DNA of 64,000 bases. Origin: Pseudomonas sp. GR 6-02. Its GTDB lineage: Bacteria; Pseudomonadota; Gammaproteobacteria; Pseudomonadales; Pseudomonadaceae. Both the position numbers and the translations under genes were made by a program. The notes beneath the pieces were generated by a model that saw only the letters and a program-made list of their open reading frames with translations, had not been told where the DNA came from and did not search any database. Positions 27,462 through 36,378 of this stretch are shown in pieces (position 1 is the stretch's first letter; each line of letters opens with the position of its first letter). The DNA is taken from positions 6,420,001 through 6,484,000 of the forward strand of contig NZ_CP011567.1 in NCBI RefSeq assembly GCF_001655615.1. The letters are read 5' to 3'.

Positions 27462-28112
27462 TCAGCCCAGCCAGTCGAGGGTCAGGATCAAACGACGCTC
27501 GCCCGGTGCCGGCTGCGGCGAACGGTGAACCAGACCGAAACCTTCGTTGCCGTGCCACTTCTCTCCTTTAAGCAGCGCCACTTCGCCGCTGGAGATACGC
27601 TGGATCAGCGAATCATCCTGGGGTTCGGCGTCAGGCTCGCCTAATCGGCGGCGATCCATCGCCCCTTCTTTCAGCCACTGGCTGCCGATCCCGGCGTATG
27701 TGGTGATCAACCGCACCGGCACATGATCGACATGGAAACGCGGGCACATGGCTTTGTCCAGAACCCGCAGGCGCAGGCCGACGCGTTGGGCGCCCAACAG
27801 GCAGGCGAACGCGCTGACCAACCAGGAAACGTCGGCGATAAAGCCTTCGTAGCCTTCAAGATCGCTGAAGCCTGAGGCTAAACCGTGGAGATTGGGTTCG
27901 GCGTCATCACTGGCCATTTCAAGGGAAAGCGACTCGGCCAGCGGCTGGTTCAGGGACAACAGCAAGCGACCGAAATCGGCAATATGCGCCGGCAGTTGGC
28001 GTTGCCAAAGGGCGAGGTTCACACCGTCGTCCAGAATCCCGGTCAGCACCTTTGGCGTTTCACCTTGAACCTGAGCAATGAGCGGTCGCCGCTTCAGACT
28101 GGGCGCCAGCAT
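27462..28112 (-). CDS. DUF1826 family protein of the zigA operon
   Basis: A 216-residue protein with the DUF1826 pattern. The metal-ligand-like CPRFHVDHVPVRLITTY and LLKGEKWHGNEGFGLVHRSP resemble the ligand spacing of 2-oxoglutarate/iron oxygenases (H-x-D plus a later H); this likeness is my inference. Its ATG (28112) shares one base with the zigA stop codon (TGATG), so the two are translationally coupled. DUF1826 genes commonly accompany zinc-regulated COG0523 genes. The open frame extends to 28166, but that overlaps zigA. Confidence 0.85.
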   Translation of the reverse strand: MLAPSLKRRPLIAQVQGETPKVLTGILDDGVNLALWQRQLPAHIADFGRLLLSLNQPLAESLSLEMASDDAEPNLHGLASGFSDLEGYEGFIADVSWLVSAFACLLGAQRVGLRLRVLDKAMCPRFHVDHVPVRLITTYAGIGSQWLKEGAMDRRRLGEPDAEPQDDSLIQRISSGEVALLKGEKWHGNEGFGLVHRSPQPAPGERRLILTLDWLG

Positions 28113-29320
28113 CAGGCAGCCGCCTCTTCGTGCCAGAGACCGAACGGATCGGGCAACAGCCGCCACCCCTCGACGCCCAAGACCATTTCATCATCCGTCA
28201 GCAGGCAGTTATCAAGTTCGGCGGTGAGTTGTGCAAAGTCGATGTTCTGACCGATAAACACCAGTTCCTGCCGGCAATCGCCGGTGGCGGCCGTCCAGTT
28301 CTCCATGATCCCGGCGGTGCTTTCTTCGTCTTGCGGCCACTGGTTTTTCGGCACGAAACGCCACCAGCGCCCGGCAAACCCGTAACGCATCAAGCCGCCG
28401 GCCTGGGACCAGCTGCCGGCATCCATGTGTTTGCTGGCCAGCCAGAAAAAGCCCTTGGAACGCAGCAGTTTGCCGTTCACCCACGGGCGATCGATGAAGC
28501 TGAAAAAACGCTGCGGATGAAACGGTCGCCGCGCCCGATAAGCCGTGGAGGCAATACCGTACTCCTCGGTTTCCGGCACGTGTTCACCGCGCAATTCCTG
28601 TAACCATCCTGGTGCCTGAGCGGCCTTCTCGAAGTCGAAACGCCCAGTGTTGAGGATTTTCTTGAGCGGCACTTCACCCATGACCATCGGAATGATCTCG
28701 GCCTGGGCATTGAGCCGTTCGAGGATCGCGATCAGCTCCTGGCGTTCGCGGCTGCTGATCAAATCGATCTTGCTGATCAGGATCACGTCGGCGAATTCGA
28801 TCTGCTCGATCAACAGGTCAGTGATCGAGCGCTCGTCCTCCTCGCCCAGGGTTTCACCACGGGAAGCGAGGCTTTCGGCGGCTTGGTAGTCGAGCAGGAA
28901 GTTCATGCCGTCGACCACGGTGACCATGGTGTCGAGCCGCGCAATGTCGGCCAGGCTCTGCCCTTCTTCATCGCGAAAGGTGAAGGTTTCCGCCACGGGC
29001 AGCGGCTCGGAAATGCCGGTGGACTCGATCAGCAGATAATCGAAACGACCGTCCCTGGCGAGTTTGCTGACTTCTTCGAGCAGGTCTTCGCGCAACGTAC
29101 AGCAAATGCAACCGTTGCTCATTTCCACGAGTTTTTCTTCGGCACGGTTCAGGCTGACATCGCGTTGAACTTCACTGCCATCGATGTTGATTTCGCTCAT
29201 GTCGTTGACGATCACCGCGACCCGCAGATTATCGCGATTACGTAGTACGTAATTCAGCAGTGTACTTTTTCCGGCGCCGAGAAAGCCCGACAGGACGGTC
29301 ACGGGGAGACGATTGGGCAT
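28112..29320 (-). CDS. zigA: Zinc-responsive COG0523 GTPase ZigA
   Basis: A 402-residue COG0523 GTPase. Walker A is GFLGAGKST (residues 12-20), the CxCC motif is [11 protein letters not shown] (Cys 71, 73, 74), the G2/G3 region is [16 protein letters not shown], the guanine motif is ISKID, and there is a large CobW_C domain (about 270-380). The family is induced by zinc starvation and delivers zinc to essential enzymes; ZigA is the Zur-regulated member. The promoter carries a perfect Zur-type palindrome at 29369. The DUF1826 gene follows in the same operon. Confidence 0.9.
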   Translation of the reverse strand: MPNRLPVTVLSGFLGAGKSTLLNYVLRNRDNLRVAVIVNDMSEINIDGSEVQRDVSLNRAEEKLVEMSNGCICCTLREDLLEEVSKLARDGRFDYLLIESTGISEPLPVAETFTFRDEEGQSLADIARLDTMVTVVDGMNFLLDYQAAESLASRGETLGEEDERSITDLLIEQIEFADVILISKIDLISSRERQELIAILERLNAQAEIIPMVMGEVPLKKILNTGRFDFEKAAQAPGWLQELRGEHVPETEEYGIASTAYRARRPFHPQRFFSFIDRPWVNGKLLRSKGFFWLASKHMDAGSWSQAGGLMRYGFAGRWWRFVPKNQWPQDEESTAGIMENWTAATGDCRQELVFIGQNIDFAQLTAELDNCLLTDDEMVLGVEGWRLLPDPFGLWHEEAAA

Positions 29321-29368
29321 CAGGTATTCCTCACAGGGATGCCCGGTCGCAATGTCGGGCTTAATTTA

Positions 29369-29383
29369 TGTTATAGTATAACA
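29369..29383. promoter_or_regulatory. Zur box between zigA and the divergent small secreted protein
   Basis: TGTTATAGTATAACA is a perfect palindrome about a central base and fits the gammaproteobacterial Zur consensus TGTTATAATATAACA. It lies 49 bases before zigA and 81 bases before the gene at 29464, so it can control both. Confidence 0.85.
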
Positions 29384-29463
29384 ACACAAACAAGCCACTC
29401 CCCCTCTTGCCCACAACGACAAAGGGCACGATGCTTTAACCCGTCCGCCCCTTGAGAAATGCC

Positions 29464-29841
29464 ATGGGAAACGCTCTGAGATTCTCGCTGTTGAGCCTTT
29501 CGCTGCTGATTGCGGTCGATGCCTGGGGACAGATCCCAAGCCTGGCCAAATGCACCCGTAGCGCCAATCTGCTGGCCTGCGTGGATGCCGACGGCAATGC
29601 CTACAGCGTTAACACCGTCGGTAGCACGATCTACTTGCGCGGCTTTGAAGTGGCCGGCAAACGCCATTGGGCGCAAACCAACAGCCGCTACGGGCAACTG
29701 ACGTTCTTTACCGGCCTCGCATCCGATGGCGAAGCCTGGGTCGGTTACAACCGCCGGGTTGGCTGGACAACCATCAATCGGTTCTCCAGTTCCGGGGGCA
29801 GCAGCGCGAAGTTCACCTGTAGCCGGATGACCGGTTGCTAG
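29464..29841 (+). CDS. Small secreted protein of the zinc block
   Basis: A 125-residue protein with a signal peptide (about 1-24, ending VDAWGQ) and four Cys in the mature part (KCTR, ACVD, TCSR, terminal GC). I do not recognise a domain. The central YSVNTVGSTIYLRGFEVAGKRHWAQTNS and the Gly/Ser-rich end suggest a small beta structure. It is divergent from zigA and shares its Zur box, so it is probably made under zinc limitation in the periplasm. The last 4 bases overlap the convergent amidase gene. ATG 29464 is preferred to TTG 29452. Confidence 0.75.
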   Translation: MGNALRFSLLSLSLLIAVDAWGQIPSLAKCTRSANLLACVDADGNAYSVNTVGSTIYLRGFEVAGKRHWAQTNSRYGQLTFFTGLASDGEAWVGYNRRVGWTTINRFSSSGGSSAKFTCSRMTGC

Positions 29842-31046
29842 GCCTGTGCCTTTTTCTGCTCCTGCTGCCAGGCGATATAGCTGTTCATTGGGGGATTCTT
29901 CTGGAAGTAACGCTGCAAGCCTTCGAATAAACCATCCGCCACGGCCTGCTGATGCCGCGCCGTCACCAGTCGCTGGCTGTCGCGGGCGTTCGAGATGAAG
30001 CCGGTTTCCACCAGAATCGACGGCACATCCGGCGACTTCAACACCGCAAATCCCGCCTGCTCCACACGCTTCTGATGCAGCGTGGTAATGCCCGCCAGGC
30101 TGCCGAGCACCGTGTTGCCCAACTGCAAACTGGCGGCGATGGTGGCGTTCATCGACATGTCGAGAATCACCCCGGCGAGCATCGGATCCTTGTCCTTGAG
30201 ATTGAGCAGGCTGGTGGCGCCCAACAGGTCCGCGCCGTTCTCCCGTTGCGCCATGAAGCGCGCCGTGGCCGAGGTCGCACCGCCTTCGGACAGGCAGTAC
30301 ACCGACGCACCTGAAGCGGTGAGGCGCGGCGCGGCGTCCGCATGGACCGAGATGAACATGTCGGCCTTGTGCTTGCGGGCGATCTCCACGCGCTTGCGCA
30401 GTGGGACGAAGAAGTCATCGTTACGCACCAGTTTCACGTCGAAGCCCTTTTCACGCTTCAGCCTCTTGGCCAACAGCTGGGCGATCGATAGCACCACGTC
30501 TTTCTCCCGCTCACCTTTGGCGCCGACCGCGCCCGGGTCTTTGCCGCCGTGACCAGGGTCGACCACCACAATGATGTCGCGCTTGGGATGAGCCTTGTCG
30601 ATGATGGGCTCACGTTTTTCCGACGGCGCCGCCGCGATCTGTAGCGGAGCAATGGCCTTCAGATCGAGCACCAATCGGTGCCCCTGCCCATCCTGTGGTG
30701 GCAACAGGAAGCTGTTGAGCTGCACCGGACCGCTGAGGTCGAGGACGATCCGCGTATCGCCCTGACCGAAATGCCCGGAACGGATCGCGCGAATCACCGA
30801 GTTGTCGAGCGCCAGCTGACTGAAGTCGCCACTGAAGTTGGCGCCACTCAGATCGATGATCAGCCGCTCCGGAGCACTCAGGGAAAAAGTTTTGTACTGC
30901 ACCGGCCCGCTCAGATCGAACACCAGTCGCAGCTTGTCGTCCGAACGCCACAGTCGTGCATTGCGAATTTGCGTGGCCGACACACCAAAAGGTAACGCAA
31001 AGGCCGCGCTGGCCAGAATCAGGTTGAGCAAGTGACGTCTGTGCAT
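29838..31046 (-). CDS. N-acetylmuramoyl-L-alanine amidase (AmiC-like)
   Basis: A 402-residue amidase with a Tat-like signal (MHRRHLLNLILASAAFA), an AMIN domain (about 25-130) that binds the cell wall, and an Amidase_3 catalytic domain (about 155-385). Zinc ligands and catalytic Glu are visible in VVVDPGHGGKDPGAVG, the E of KGEREKDV, SVHADA, and PSILVETGFISN. It cleaves septal peptidoglycan during division. It has no LysM. The gene is divergent from folE2 with a perfect Zur box between them, so it is a zinc-starvation paralogue of the housekeeping amidase. Confidence 0.92.
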   Translation of the reverse strand: MHRRHLLNLILASAAFALPFGVSATQIRNARLWRSDDKLRLVFDLSGPVQYKTFSLSAPERLIIDLSGANFSGDFSQLALDNSVIRAIRSGHFGQGDTRIVLDLSGPVQLNSFLLPPQDGQGHRLVLDLKAIAPLQIAAAPSEKREPIIDKAHPKRDIIVVVDPGHGGKDPGAVGAKGEREKDVVLSIAQLLAKRLKREKGFDVKLVRNDDFFVPLRKRVEIARKHKADMFISVHADAAPRLTASGASVYCLSEGGATSATARFMAQRENGADLLGATSLLNLKDKDPMLAGVILDMSMNATIAASLQLGNTVLGSLAGITTLHQKRVEQAGFAVLKSPDVPSILVETGFISNARDSQRLVTARHQQAVADGLFEGLQRYFQKNPPMNSYIAWQQEQKKAQA

Positions 31047-31086
31047 GATGAAAGCTCGTTCACGAAAAAGGCATCGTCGATTTGAT

Positions 31087-31101
31087 TGTTATAATATAAC
31101 A
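31087..31101. promoter_or_regulatory. Zur box between the amidase gene and folE2
   Basis: TGTTATAATATAACA matches the Zur consensus exactly over 15 bases. It is 41 bases before the amidase start and 32 bases before folE2, so it can control both, plus the genes that follow folE2. Confidence 0.92.
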
Positions 31102-31132
31102 TGCCAAATCAACTCCCACGATGGACCTGCTC

Positions 31133-32029
31133 ATGAATGCGCTGACTCTGCCGGATATCGCCGCGCAGGCCTCACGCCAAGCCCTGCCACTCGATTGGGT
31201 GGGCATGTGCGGCATTGCTCTTCCTGTTTTATTCGATGGCCAGCGACTGAGTGCAAAAGCCGACGCTGGCGTTAGCCTCGACGATGGAGAGGCGCGTGGC
31301 ATCCATATGTCGCGGCTGTACCTAGCGCTGGAAATGCTTGAGCAGGAAAACCTTTCACCCGCGTTGTTGCGGCGAGTCTTGCTGAGTTTTCTCGAGACTC
31401 ATGAAGGACTTTCCCACAACGCTTACCTAAAAATTCACACCGAACTTCTGCTCAAAAGACCCGCGCTCGTCAGTCCGTTGTCCGGCTGGAAAACCTATCC
31501 GGTGAGCATCGAAGCGAGTCTGAAAAACGCGATGTTCCACGTGGAACTAAAAATCGACGTGCCTTATTCCTCAACCTGTCCATGCTCAGCAGCCCTTTCG
31601 AGGCAGCTGATTCAGCAGCAATTCGTTGATGACTTCGCCAATCAACCATTGCAACACGCAGACGTTCTGGCTTGGCTCGGTTCCACGAAAGGCATCGTCG
31701 CGACGCCGCATAGCCAACGCAGTAATGCGCAATTGCAGCTGCGTCTGGATGACTATCTGGATGACCTGCCGTTGATCGCCGCGATCAACGACGCGGAAGC
31801 CGCTCTCGGCACTGCTGTGCAAACCGCCGTGAAACGCGCCGACGAACAAGCTTTCGCCCTCGCCAACGGTCAGAACCTGATGTTCTGCGAAGACGCCGCG
31901 CGACGCTTGAACCTGGCATTGAAACGCTCCCCAGGCATCAACGCCTTTCACGTGCGAGTCGTCCACGCTGAAAGCCTTCACGCCCATGATGCCGTCGCCG
32001 AAAGCCGCTGGAACTGGGAGGCCGCATGA
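31133..32029 (+). CDS. folE2: GTP cyclohydrolase FolE2 (GCYH-IB)
   Basis: A 298-residue GTP cyclohydrolase IB, the zinc-independent alternative to FolE. It converts GTP to dihydroneopterin triphosphate for folate synthesis and can use other metals such as manganese or iron. The signature STCPCSAALSRQL carries the metal-ligand Cys (149, 151), and HVRVVHAESLHAHDA ends the fold. The family member fits the classic Zur-controlled backup enzyme. Two starts exist (31121 and 31133); MNALTLPD at 31133 fits the family. Its last 4 bases overlap the ATPase gene, so it leads a long operon. Confidence 0.95.
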   Translation: MNALTLPDIAAQASRQALPLDWVGMCGIALPVLFDGQRLSAKADAGVSLDDGEARGIHMSRLYLALEMLEQENLSPALLRRVLLSFLETHEGLSHNAYLKIHTELLLKRPALVSPLSGWKTYPVSIEASLKNAMFHVELKIDVPYSSTCPCSAALSRQLIQQQFVDDFANQPLQHADVLAWLGSTKGIVATPHSQRSNAQLQLRLDDYLDDLPLIAAINDAEAALGTAVQTAVKRADEQAFALANGQNLMFCEDAARRLNLALKRSPGINAFHVRVVHAESLHAHDAVAESRWNWEAA

Positions 32030-32694
32030 TTCGATGCCAAGCCTTGCGCTGGGGCGCACCCGGTCAGCCGCTCACTCCAGCAGTTGATTTCGAACTGCCC
32101 AAGGGGAGTCTGACCGCCGTCATCGGCGCCAACGGGTCGGGCAAAAGCAGCCTGCTGAAAGTCATCGCCGGCCTGCAAAAGCCACTGGCCGGCAACGTCG
32201 TCATTGATGTTCCACGAAAGGGCGGCCTTTCGTTCCTGCCTCAGCAACAACACTTGGACCGGCAGTTCCCCATCAGCCTGCAAGAGTTGGTGGCCGCAGG
32301 TTTCTGGGGCAGCAAGCAAACTCCGGAAATTCGCAGCCAGCGACTCAAGGCTGCACTGGAAGACTGGTGCCTGAGCGGTCTGGAACATCGCCCGTTAATG
32401 GCCCTCTCCGGAGGCGAATTGCAACGTGCCCTACTCGCCCGACTGAGCCTTGCCGAAGCGCCCTTGCTGCTGCTCGACGAACCCCACGCCGCGCTCGACG
32501 AACTCGGCCAGGCGCTGCTCTGGAAACACCTCCACGCCTGGCATGCAGACGGTCGAACCCTGGTCGTGGTGTGTCATGACTTGGCCGCCGTGCGCCAACA
32601 GATTCCACAAGCGCTACTGATCAAAAGCAGCGGCTGCGTCCTCGGTCCCAGTACCGAGCTGATTCGCCAACAACCTCAGACGCAGGTGGCTTGA
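32026..32694 (+). CDS. Metal ABC transporter ATP-binding protein (ZnuC/MntB type)
   Basis: A 222-residue ABC ATPase. Walker A is GANGSGKSS, the signature is LSGGELQRALLARL, Walker B is LLLLDEPHAALDE, and the switch His is in VVVCHDLAAV. It powers a cluster 9 (zinc/manganese) importer with the next two genes. The start overlaps folE2 by 4 bases (ATGA) and the stop shares one base with the permease start. This is probably a second zinc importer besides a standard znuABC elsewhere. Confidence 0.9.
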   Translation: MIRCQALRWGAPGQPLTPAVDFELPKGSLTAVIGANGSGKSSLLKVIAGLQKPLAGNVVIDVPRKGGLSFLPQQQHLDRQFPISLQELVAAGFWGSKQTPEIRSQRLKAALEDWCLSGLEHRPLMALSGGELQRALLARLSLAEAPLLLLDEPHAALDELGQALLWKHLHAWHADGRTLVVVCHDLAAVRQQIPQALLIKSSGCVLGPSTELIRQQPQTQVA

Positions 32695-33560
32695 TGATCG
32701 CCGCTGCTCACCTTTGGCAACCGTTTCACGAATTCGTATTCATGCGTCGGGCACTGCTGGGTGGCCTTGTTCTGGCCTGCAGCACGGCGCCGCTTGGGGT
32801 GTTTCTGATTCTGCGGCGAATGAGTCTGATCGGCGATGCAGTGGCTCACGGCATCTTGCCCGGCGCCGCATTGGGCTTCTGGTACGCAGGCTTGAGCCTG
32901 CCCGCGCTGACCATTGGCGGCCTCGGTGCCGGCCTGAGCATGGCCGGACTGGCCGCCTGGATTACCCGCCGCACCGGCTTGCGGGAGGACGCGAGCCTGG
33001 CCGCGATTTACCCGATATCGCTGGCCAGCGGCGTGCTGATCCTCGGCATCGCCGGCAAGCGGCTGGACCTGTTGCACCTGTTATTCGGTTCGGCGCTGGC
33101 GGTCGATGGCCCGACCTTGACCGGCATGCTCTGGGTCTCGGGCTTCAGCCTGCTCGCCATGGCCCTGATCTACAAACCACTGTTGCTGGACACCCTCGAC
33201 CCGCTCTTTCTGCAAACCGTCAGCCGTCTCGGGCCGCTGGCTCACGGGGTATTTCTGACGTTGGTGGTGCTGAACCTGGTGATCGGTTTCCAGGCTATCG
33301 GCGCGCTGATGGTGGTCGGTTTGATGATGCTGCCGGCCGCCGCTTCTCGCTTCTGGAGTCGTCGTTTGCCGGTGCTGATCATCATCGCCGCGTTGCTCGG
33401 CAGCCTCTCGGTCTGGCTCGGATTGTTGCTGTCGTTCTACTACTCGCTGCCCAGCGGCCCGGCAATCGTGCTGGTGGCTGGCGGTGTGTATCTGCTGTCC
33501 GTGGTGTTCGGTCCGGTACACGGTTTGCTGCGCCGCCCGCCTTTGCTCACATCCCAATGA
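32694..33560 (+). CDS. Metal ABC transporter permease (ZnuB type)
   Basis: A 288-residue permease of ABC cluster 9 (ABC-3) with about eight membrane segments, including FMRRALLGGLVLACSTAPLG, the coupling region MSLIGDAVAHGILPGAALGF, and FQAIGALMVVGLMMLPAAAS. It starts with ATG 32694, overlapping the ATPase stop by one base. It moves zinc, or manganese, across the inner membrane together with the neighbouring ATPase and binding protein. Confidence 0.9.
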   Translation: MIAAAHLWQPFHEFVFMRRALLGGLVLACSTAPLGVFLILRRMSLIGDAVAHGILPGAALGFWYAGLSLPALTIGGLGAGLSMAGLAAWITRRTGLREDASLAAIYPISLASGVLILGIAGKRLDLLHLLFGSALAVDGPTLTGMLWVSGFSLLAMALIYKPLLLDTLDPLFLQTVSRLGPLAHGVFLTLVVLNLVIGFQAIGALMVVGLMMLPAAASRFWSRRLPVLIIIAALLGSLSVWLGLLLSFYYSLPSGPAIVLVAGGVYLLSVVFGPVHGLLRRPPLLTSQ

Positions 33561-33571
33561 GGTGTAACCCG

Positions 33572-34447
33572 ATGCGCGCTTTACTCGTGCTGTTCAGTCT
33601 GATGCTGTCGATGTCGCTGTCTGCCGCGGAAAAACTCCAGGTGGTCACCAGCTTCAGCATCCTCGCCGACATGACCCATCAGGTTGGCGGCGACCATATT
33701 CAGATCACCAACATGGTCGGTCCGGACGCCGATGCCCACACCTATGAACCGACGCCGGACGATGCAAAGGCACTGCTCAACACCAAACTGATCATCAAGA
33801 ACGGGCTGGGTTTCGAGCCATGGCTGGACCGCCTGGTGACCAGCACCGAAACCAAAGCCCCGGTCATCAACGCCAGCCACGGTGTCATTCCGCGCTCGCT
33901 GGATGAAGACGGCGAAACCATCCCGGACCCGCACGCCTGGCACAACCTGGCGAACACCGAGTTGTACATCAGCAACATCACCAAAGCGCTGATCGCCGCC
34001 GACCCTGCAAACAAAGCCGACTACGAACACAACAGCCAGGCCTATCTGAAAAAGATCTACGCCTTGCTCGCCGAGGCTAAAGCCAAGCTCGGTTCGCTGC
34101 CGCCGGGTAATCGCAAAATCGTCACCTCCCATGATGCCTTCGGCTATCTCGGTCAGGCTTACGGCATCAACTTCATGGCGCCGCAAGGCCTGTCCACCGA
34201 ACGCGAACCTTCGGCCGCCGACGTCGCTGCGCTGATCACACAGATCCGTCAGGCCAAGGTCAAAGCGGTGTTCATGGAAAACATCAAGGACACGCGCCTG
34301 CTCAAGCAAATCGCTGATGAAAGCGGCGCGCATATCGGTGGCACGTTGTACTCCGATGCCCTCGCTGCAACTGGCCCGGCCAGCACCTTCACCGGGCTGT
34401 TCGAATACAACCTCAACACCTTGTACGAGGCATTGAGCAAGCCATGA
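33572..34447 (+). CDS. Metal ABC transporter substrate-binding protein (ZnuA/PsaA family)
   Basis: A 291-residue cluster A-I metal-binding protein. After a signal peptide (about 1-22, ending LSAAE) come the metal ligands: the His in GPDADAHTYEPTPDD, the HAWHN motif, the His in VTSHDAFGYL, and a late Asp in TLYSDALA. It lacks the His/Asp-rich loop of typical ZnuA and is closer to PsaA/MntC-like proteins, yet sits in a zinc-starvation operon. GAGGTG lies 7 bases before ATG 33572; an open frame far upstream is not coding. The last 4 bases overlap the carbonic anhydrase gene. Confidence 0.9.
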   Translation: MRALLVLFSLMLSMSLSAAEKLQVVTSFSILADMTHQVGGDHIQITNMVGPDADAHTYEPTPDDAKALLNTKLIIKNGLGFEPWLDRLVTSTETKAPVINASHGVIPRSLDEDGETIPDPHAWHNLANTELYISNITKALIAADPANKADYEHNSQAYLKKIYALLAEAKAKLGSLPPGNRKIVTSHDAFGYLGQAYGINFMAPQGLSTEREPSAADVAALITQIRQAKVKAVFMENIKDTRLLKQIADESGAHIGGTLYSDALAATGPASTFTGLFEYNLNTLYEALSKP

Positions 34448-35004
34448 TCCGCAAGAATCCTTCAGGTGATCTGCCATTGATTGCGGAGTCGGCGTACGTG
34501 GATAAAACCGCAATCATCTGCGGCAAAGTGGTGATCGGCGAGAACGTCTTCGTCGGCCCCTACGCGGTGATTCGCGCCGATGAAGTGGACGACTCGGGCG
34601 AGATGGAAGCAATCACCATCGGCGCCAATTCGAACATCCAGGATGGCGTGGTGATCCACTCCAAGTCCGGCGCGGCGGTGACCATCGGCGAGTTCAGCTC
34701 CATCGCCCACCGCTCCATCGTCCACGGACCCTGCAGGGTCGGTAATCGCGTGTTCATCGGTTTCAACAGCGTGCTGTTCAACTGCGCGGTGGGCGACGGT
34801 TGCGTGGTGCGGCACAACTCGGTAGTCGATGGTCGTGACTTGCCTGACGCCTTCTACGTGCCCTCCACTACACGCATCGGCCCCAACACCGACCTGTCGC
34901 AGTTCCCACCCGTCAGCGTCAGCGCCTCGGAGTTTTCCGAAGACGTGGCGCGCACCAACGTCGATTTGGTGCGCGGCTACAAAGCCCTGCAGAACGAGTT
35001 CTGA
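34444..35004 (+). CDS. Gamma-class carbonic anhydrase family protein
   Basis: A 186-residue left-handed beta-helix protein of the gamma-carbonic anhydrase/YrdA type, with hexapeptide repeats such as VVIGENVFVGPYAVIRADE. Metal-ligand His are at about 72 (VIHS), 89 (IAHR) and 94 (IVHG). Gamma anhydrases can use iron or cobalt in place of zinc, which fits a Zur-controlled backup role. The start overlaps the binding-protein gene by 4 bases (ATGA) and a dihydroorotase follows after 2 bases. Homologues in this context occur in P. aeruginosa. Confidence 0.88.
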   Translation: MIRKNPSGDLPLIAESAYVDKTAIICGKVVIGENVFVGPYAVIRADEVDDSGEMEAITIGANSNIQDGVVIHSKSGAAVTIGEFSSIAHRSIVHGPCRVGNRVFIGFNSVLFNCAVGDGCVVRHNSVVDGRDLPDAFYVPSTTRIGPNTDLSQFPPVSVSASEFSEDVARTNVDLVRGYKALQNEF

Positions 35005-35006
35005 CC

Positions 35007-36344
35007 ATGAGCAGCGTGCTGATTCGCAACGCCCGGCTGGTGAACGAAGGTCGGGAATTCGACGGTGATCTGCTGGTAAGCCACGGTCGCATCGTCAAGA
35101 TCGCCAGCAGCATCGAAGGTGAAAAAGCCGCTGTGGAAATCGACGCAAACGGCCAATGGCTGCTGCCAGGCATGATCGATGACCAGGTGCATTTCCGTGA
35201 CCCAGGAGCACCGGACAAGGGCAGCTTCCATACTGAGTCTCGAGCTGCGGTGGCCGGCGGCATCACCAGCTTCATGGACATGCCCAACACCTCGCCGGCC
35301 ACCCTGACCCTCGCCGCGCTGGCAGACAAGAAACGTCGAGCGGCAACTCACTCAGTGGCCAATTACGGTTTTCATTTCGGCGTGAGCAACGACAATCTCG
35401 ATACCGTCGCCGCACTCAATCCTTGCGAAGTGGCCGGGGTCAAAGTGTTCATGGGCGCCTCCACGGGCAATATGCTGGTGGACGATCCGCGAATTCTTGA
35501 GCGGTTATTCGCCGAGGTGCCGACCCTTTTATTGGCCCACTGCGAACACACGCCCAGCATTGAAGCCAACGCGGCGAACCTGCGAGAGCTGTTCGGCGAG
35601 CACCTTCCGCCCGCCGCTCACCCGCTTATCCGCAATGCCGAAGCGTGCTTTCGATCCTCCTCAATGGCCGTCGATCTAGCCAGACGTCACGGCACCCGGC
35701 TGCACGTTTTGCACCTGACCACCGCCCGTGAACTGGCACTGTTCGAAGACAAGCCGCTGGCACAGAAACGCATCACCGCCGAGGTTTGTCTGCACCACTT
35801 GTTGTTCGACGACCGCGACTACCCGAGCCTCGGCAACCTGATCAAATGCAACCCGGCAATCAAGACCCAGGCCGACCGCGATGCCTTGCGCAAAGCGCTG
35901 TTGAGTAATCGGCTGGACGTGATCGGCAGCGATCACGCGCCTCACACCTGGGCCGAAAAACAGCGCCCCTACAGCCAGGCGCCGTCCGGTTTGCCGTTGG
36001 TGCAACACGCCCTGCCCGCGCTGCTGGAACTGGTGGCTGATGGGATCGTGCCGATCACCACCCTTGTGGCCAAAACCAGTCATCGGGTCGCCGATCTGTT
36101 TGCCATCCCCGACCGCGGCTACCTGCGCGAAGGGTATTGGGCCGACCTGGTGTTGATCAAACACGAGCCCGATGGCGTGGCCGTTTCCCGGCAACCCATC
36201 CTTTCGCAATGTGGCTGGACGCCCTTCGCCCGGCATCGCTTTCGCCACAGCGTCAGCACCACGGTCGTGTCGGGACAAATTGCGTGGCACGACAAACGTC
36301 TTAATGATAACTGTCAGGGCTTACCGCTACGGTTTATGCGCTGA
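35007..36344 (+). CDS. Dihydroorotase paralogue (PyrC-like, zinc-block copy)
   Basis: A 445-residue amidohydrolase of the dihydroorotase family, class I layout. Metal-site motifs are DDQVHFRDPG near residue 60, LLAHCEHTPS near 180, LHVLHLTTA near 235 and GSDHAPHT near 310. It makes dihydroorotate for pyrimidine synthesis and has an N-terminal beta sandwich (SSVLIRNARLVNEGREF). It sits 2 bases after the carbonic anhydrase gene. A second dihydroorotase in Zur regulons is known and is thought to support growth when zinc is scarce. Confidence 0.9.
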   Translation: MSSVLIRNARLVNEGREFDGDLLVSHGRIVKIASSIEGEKAAVEIDANGQWLLPGMIDDQVHFRDPGAPDKGSFHTESRAAVAGGITSFMDMPNTSPATLTLAALADKKRRAATHSVANYGFHFGVSNDNLDTVAALNPCEVAGVKVFMGASTGNMLVDDPRILERLFAEVPTLLLAHCEHTPSIEANAANLRELFGEHLPPAAHPLIRNAEACFRSSSMAVDLARRHGTRLHVLHLTTARELALFEDKPLAQKRITAEVCLHHLLFDDRDYPSLGNLIKCNPAIKTQADRDALRKALLSNRLDVIGSDHAPHTWAEKQRPYSQAPSGLPLVQHALPALLELVADGIVPITTLVAKTSHRVADLFAIPDRGYLREGYWADLVLIKHEPDGVAVSRQPILSQCGWTPFARHRFRHSVSTTVVSGQIAWHDKRLNDNCQGLPLRFMR

Positions 36345-36378
36345 CGCACGTTATCGAAAACATTCGAGAACACCGATC

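Noticed and set aside
32714..33571. Upstream extension of the metal-binding protein frame
   Set aside because: This part overlaps the permease gene in another frame and is Arg-rich nonsense; the signal peptide begins at 33572.
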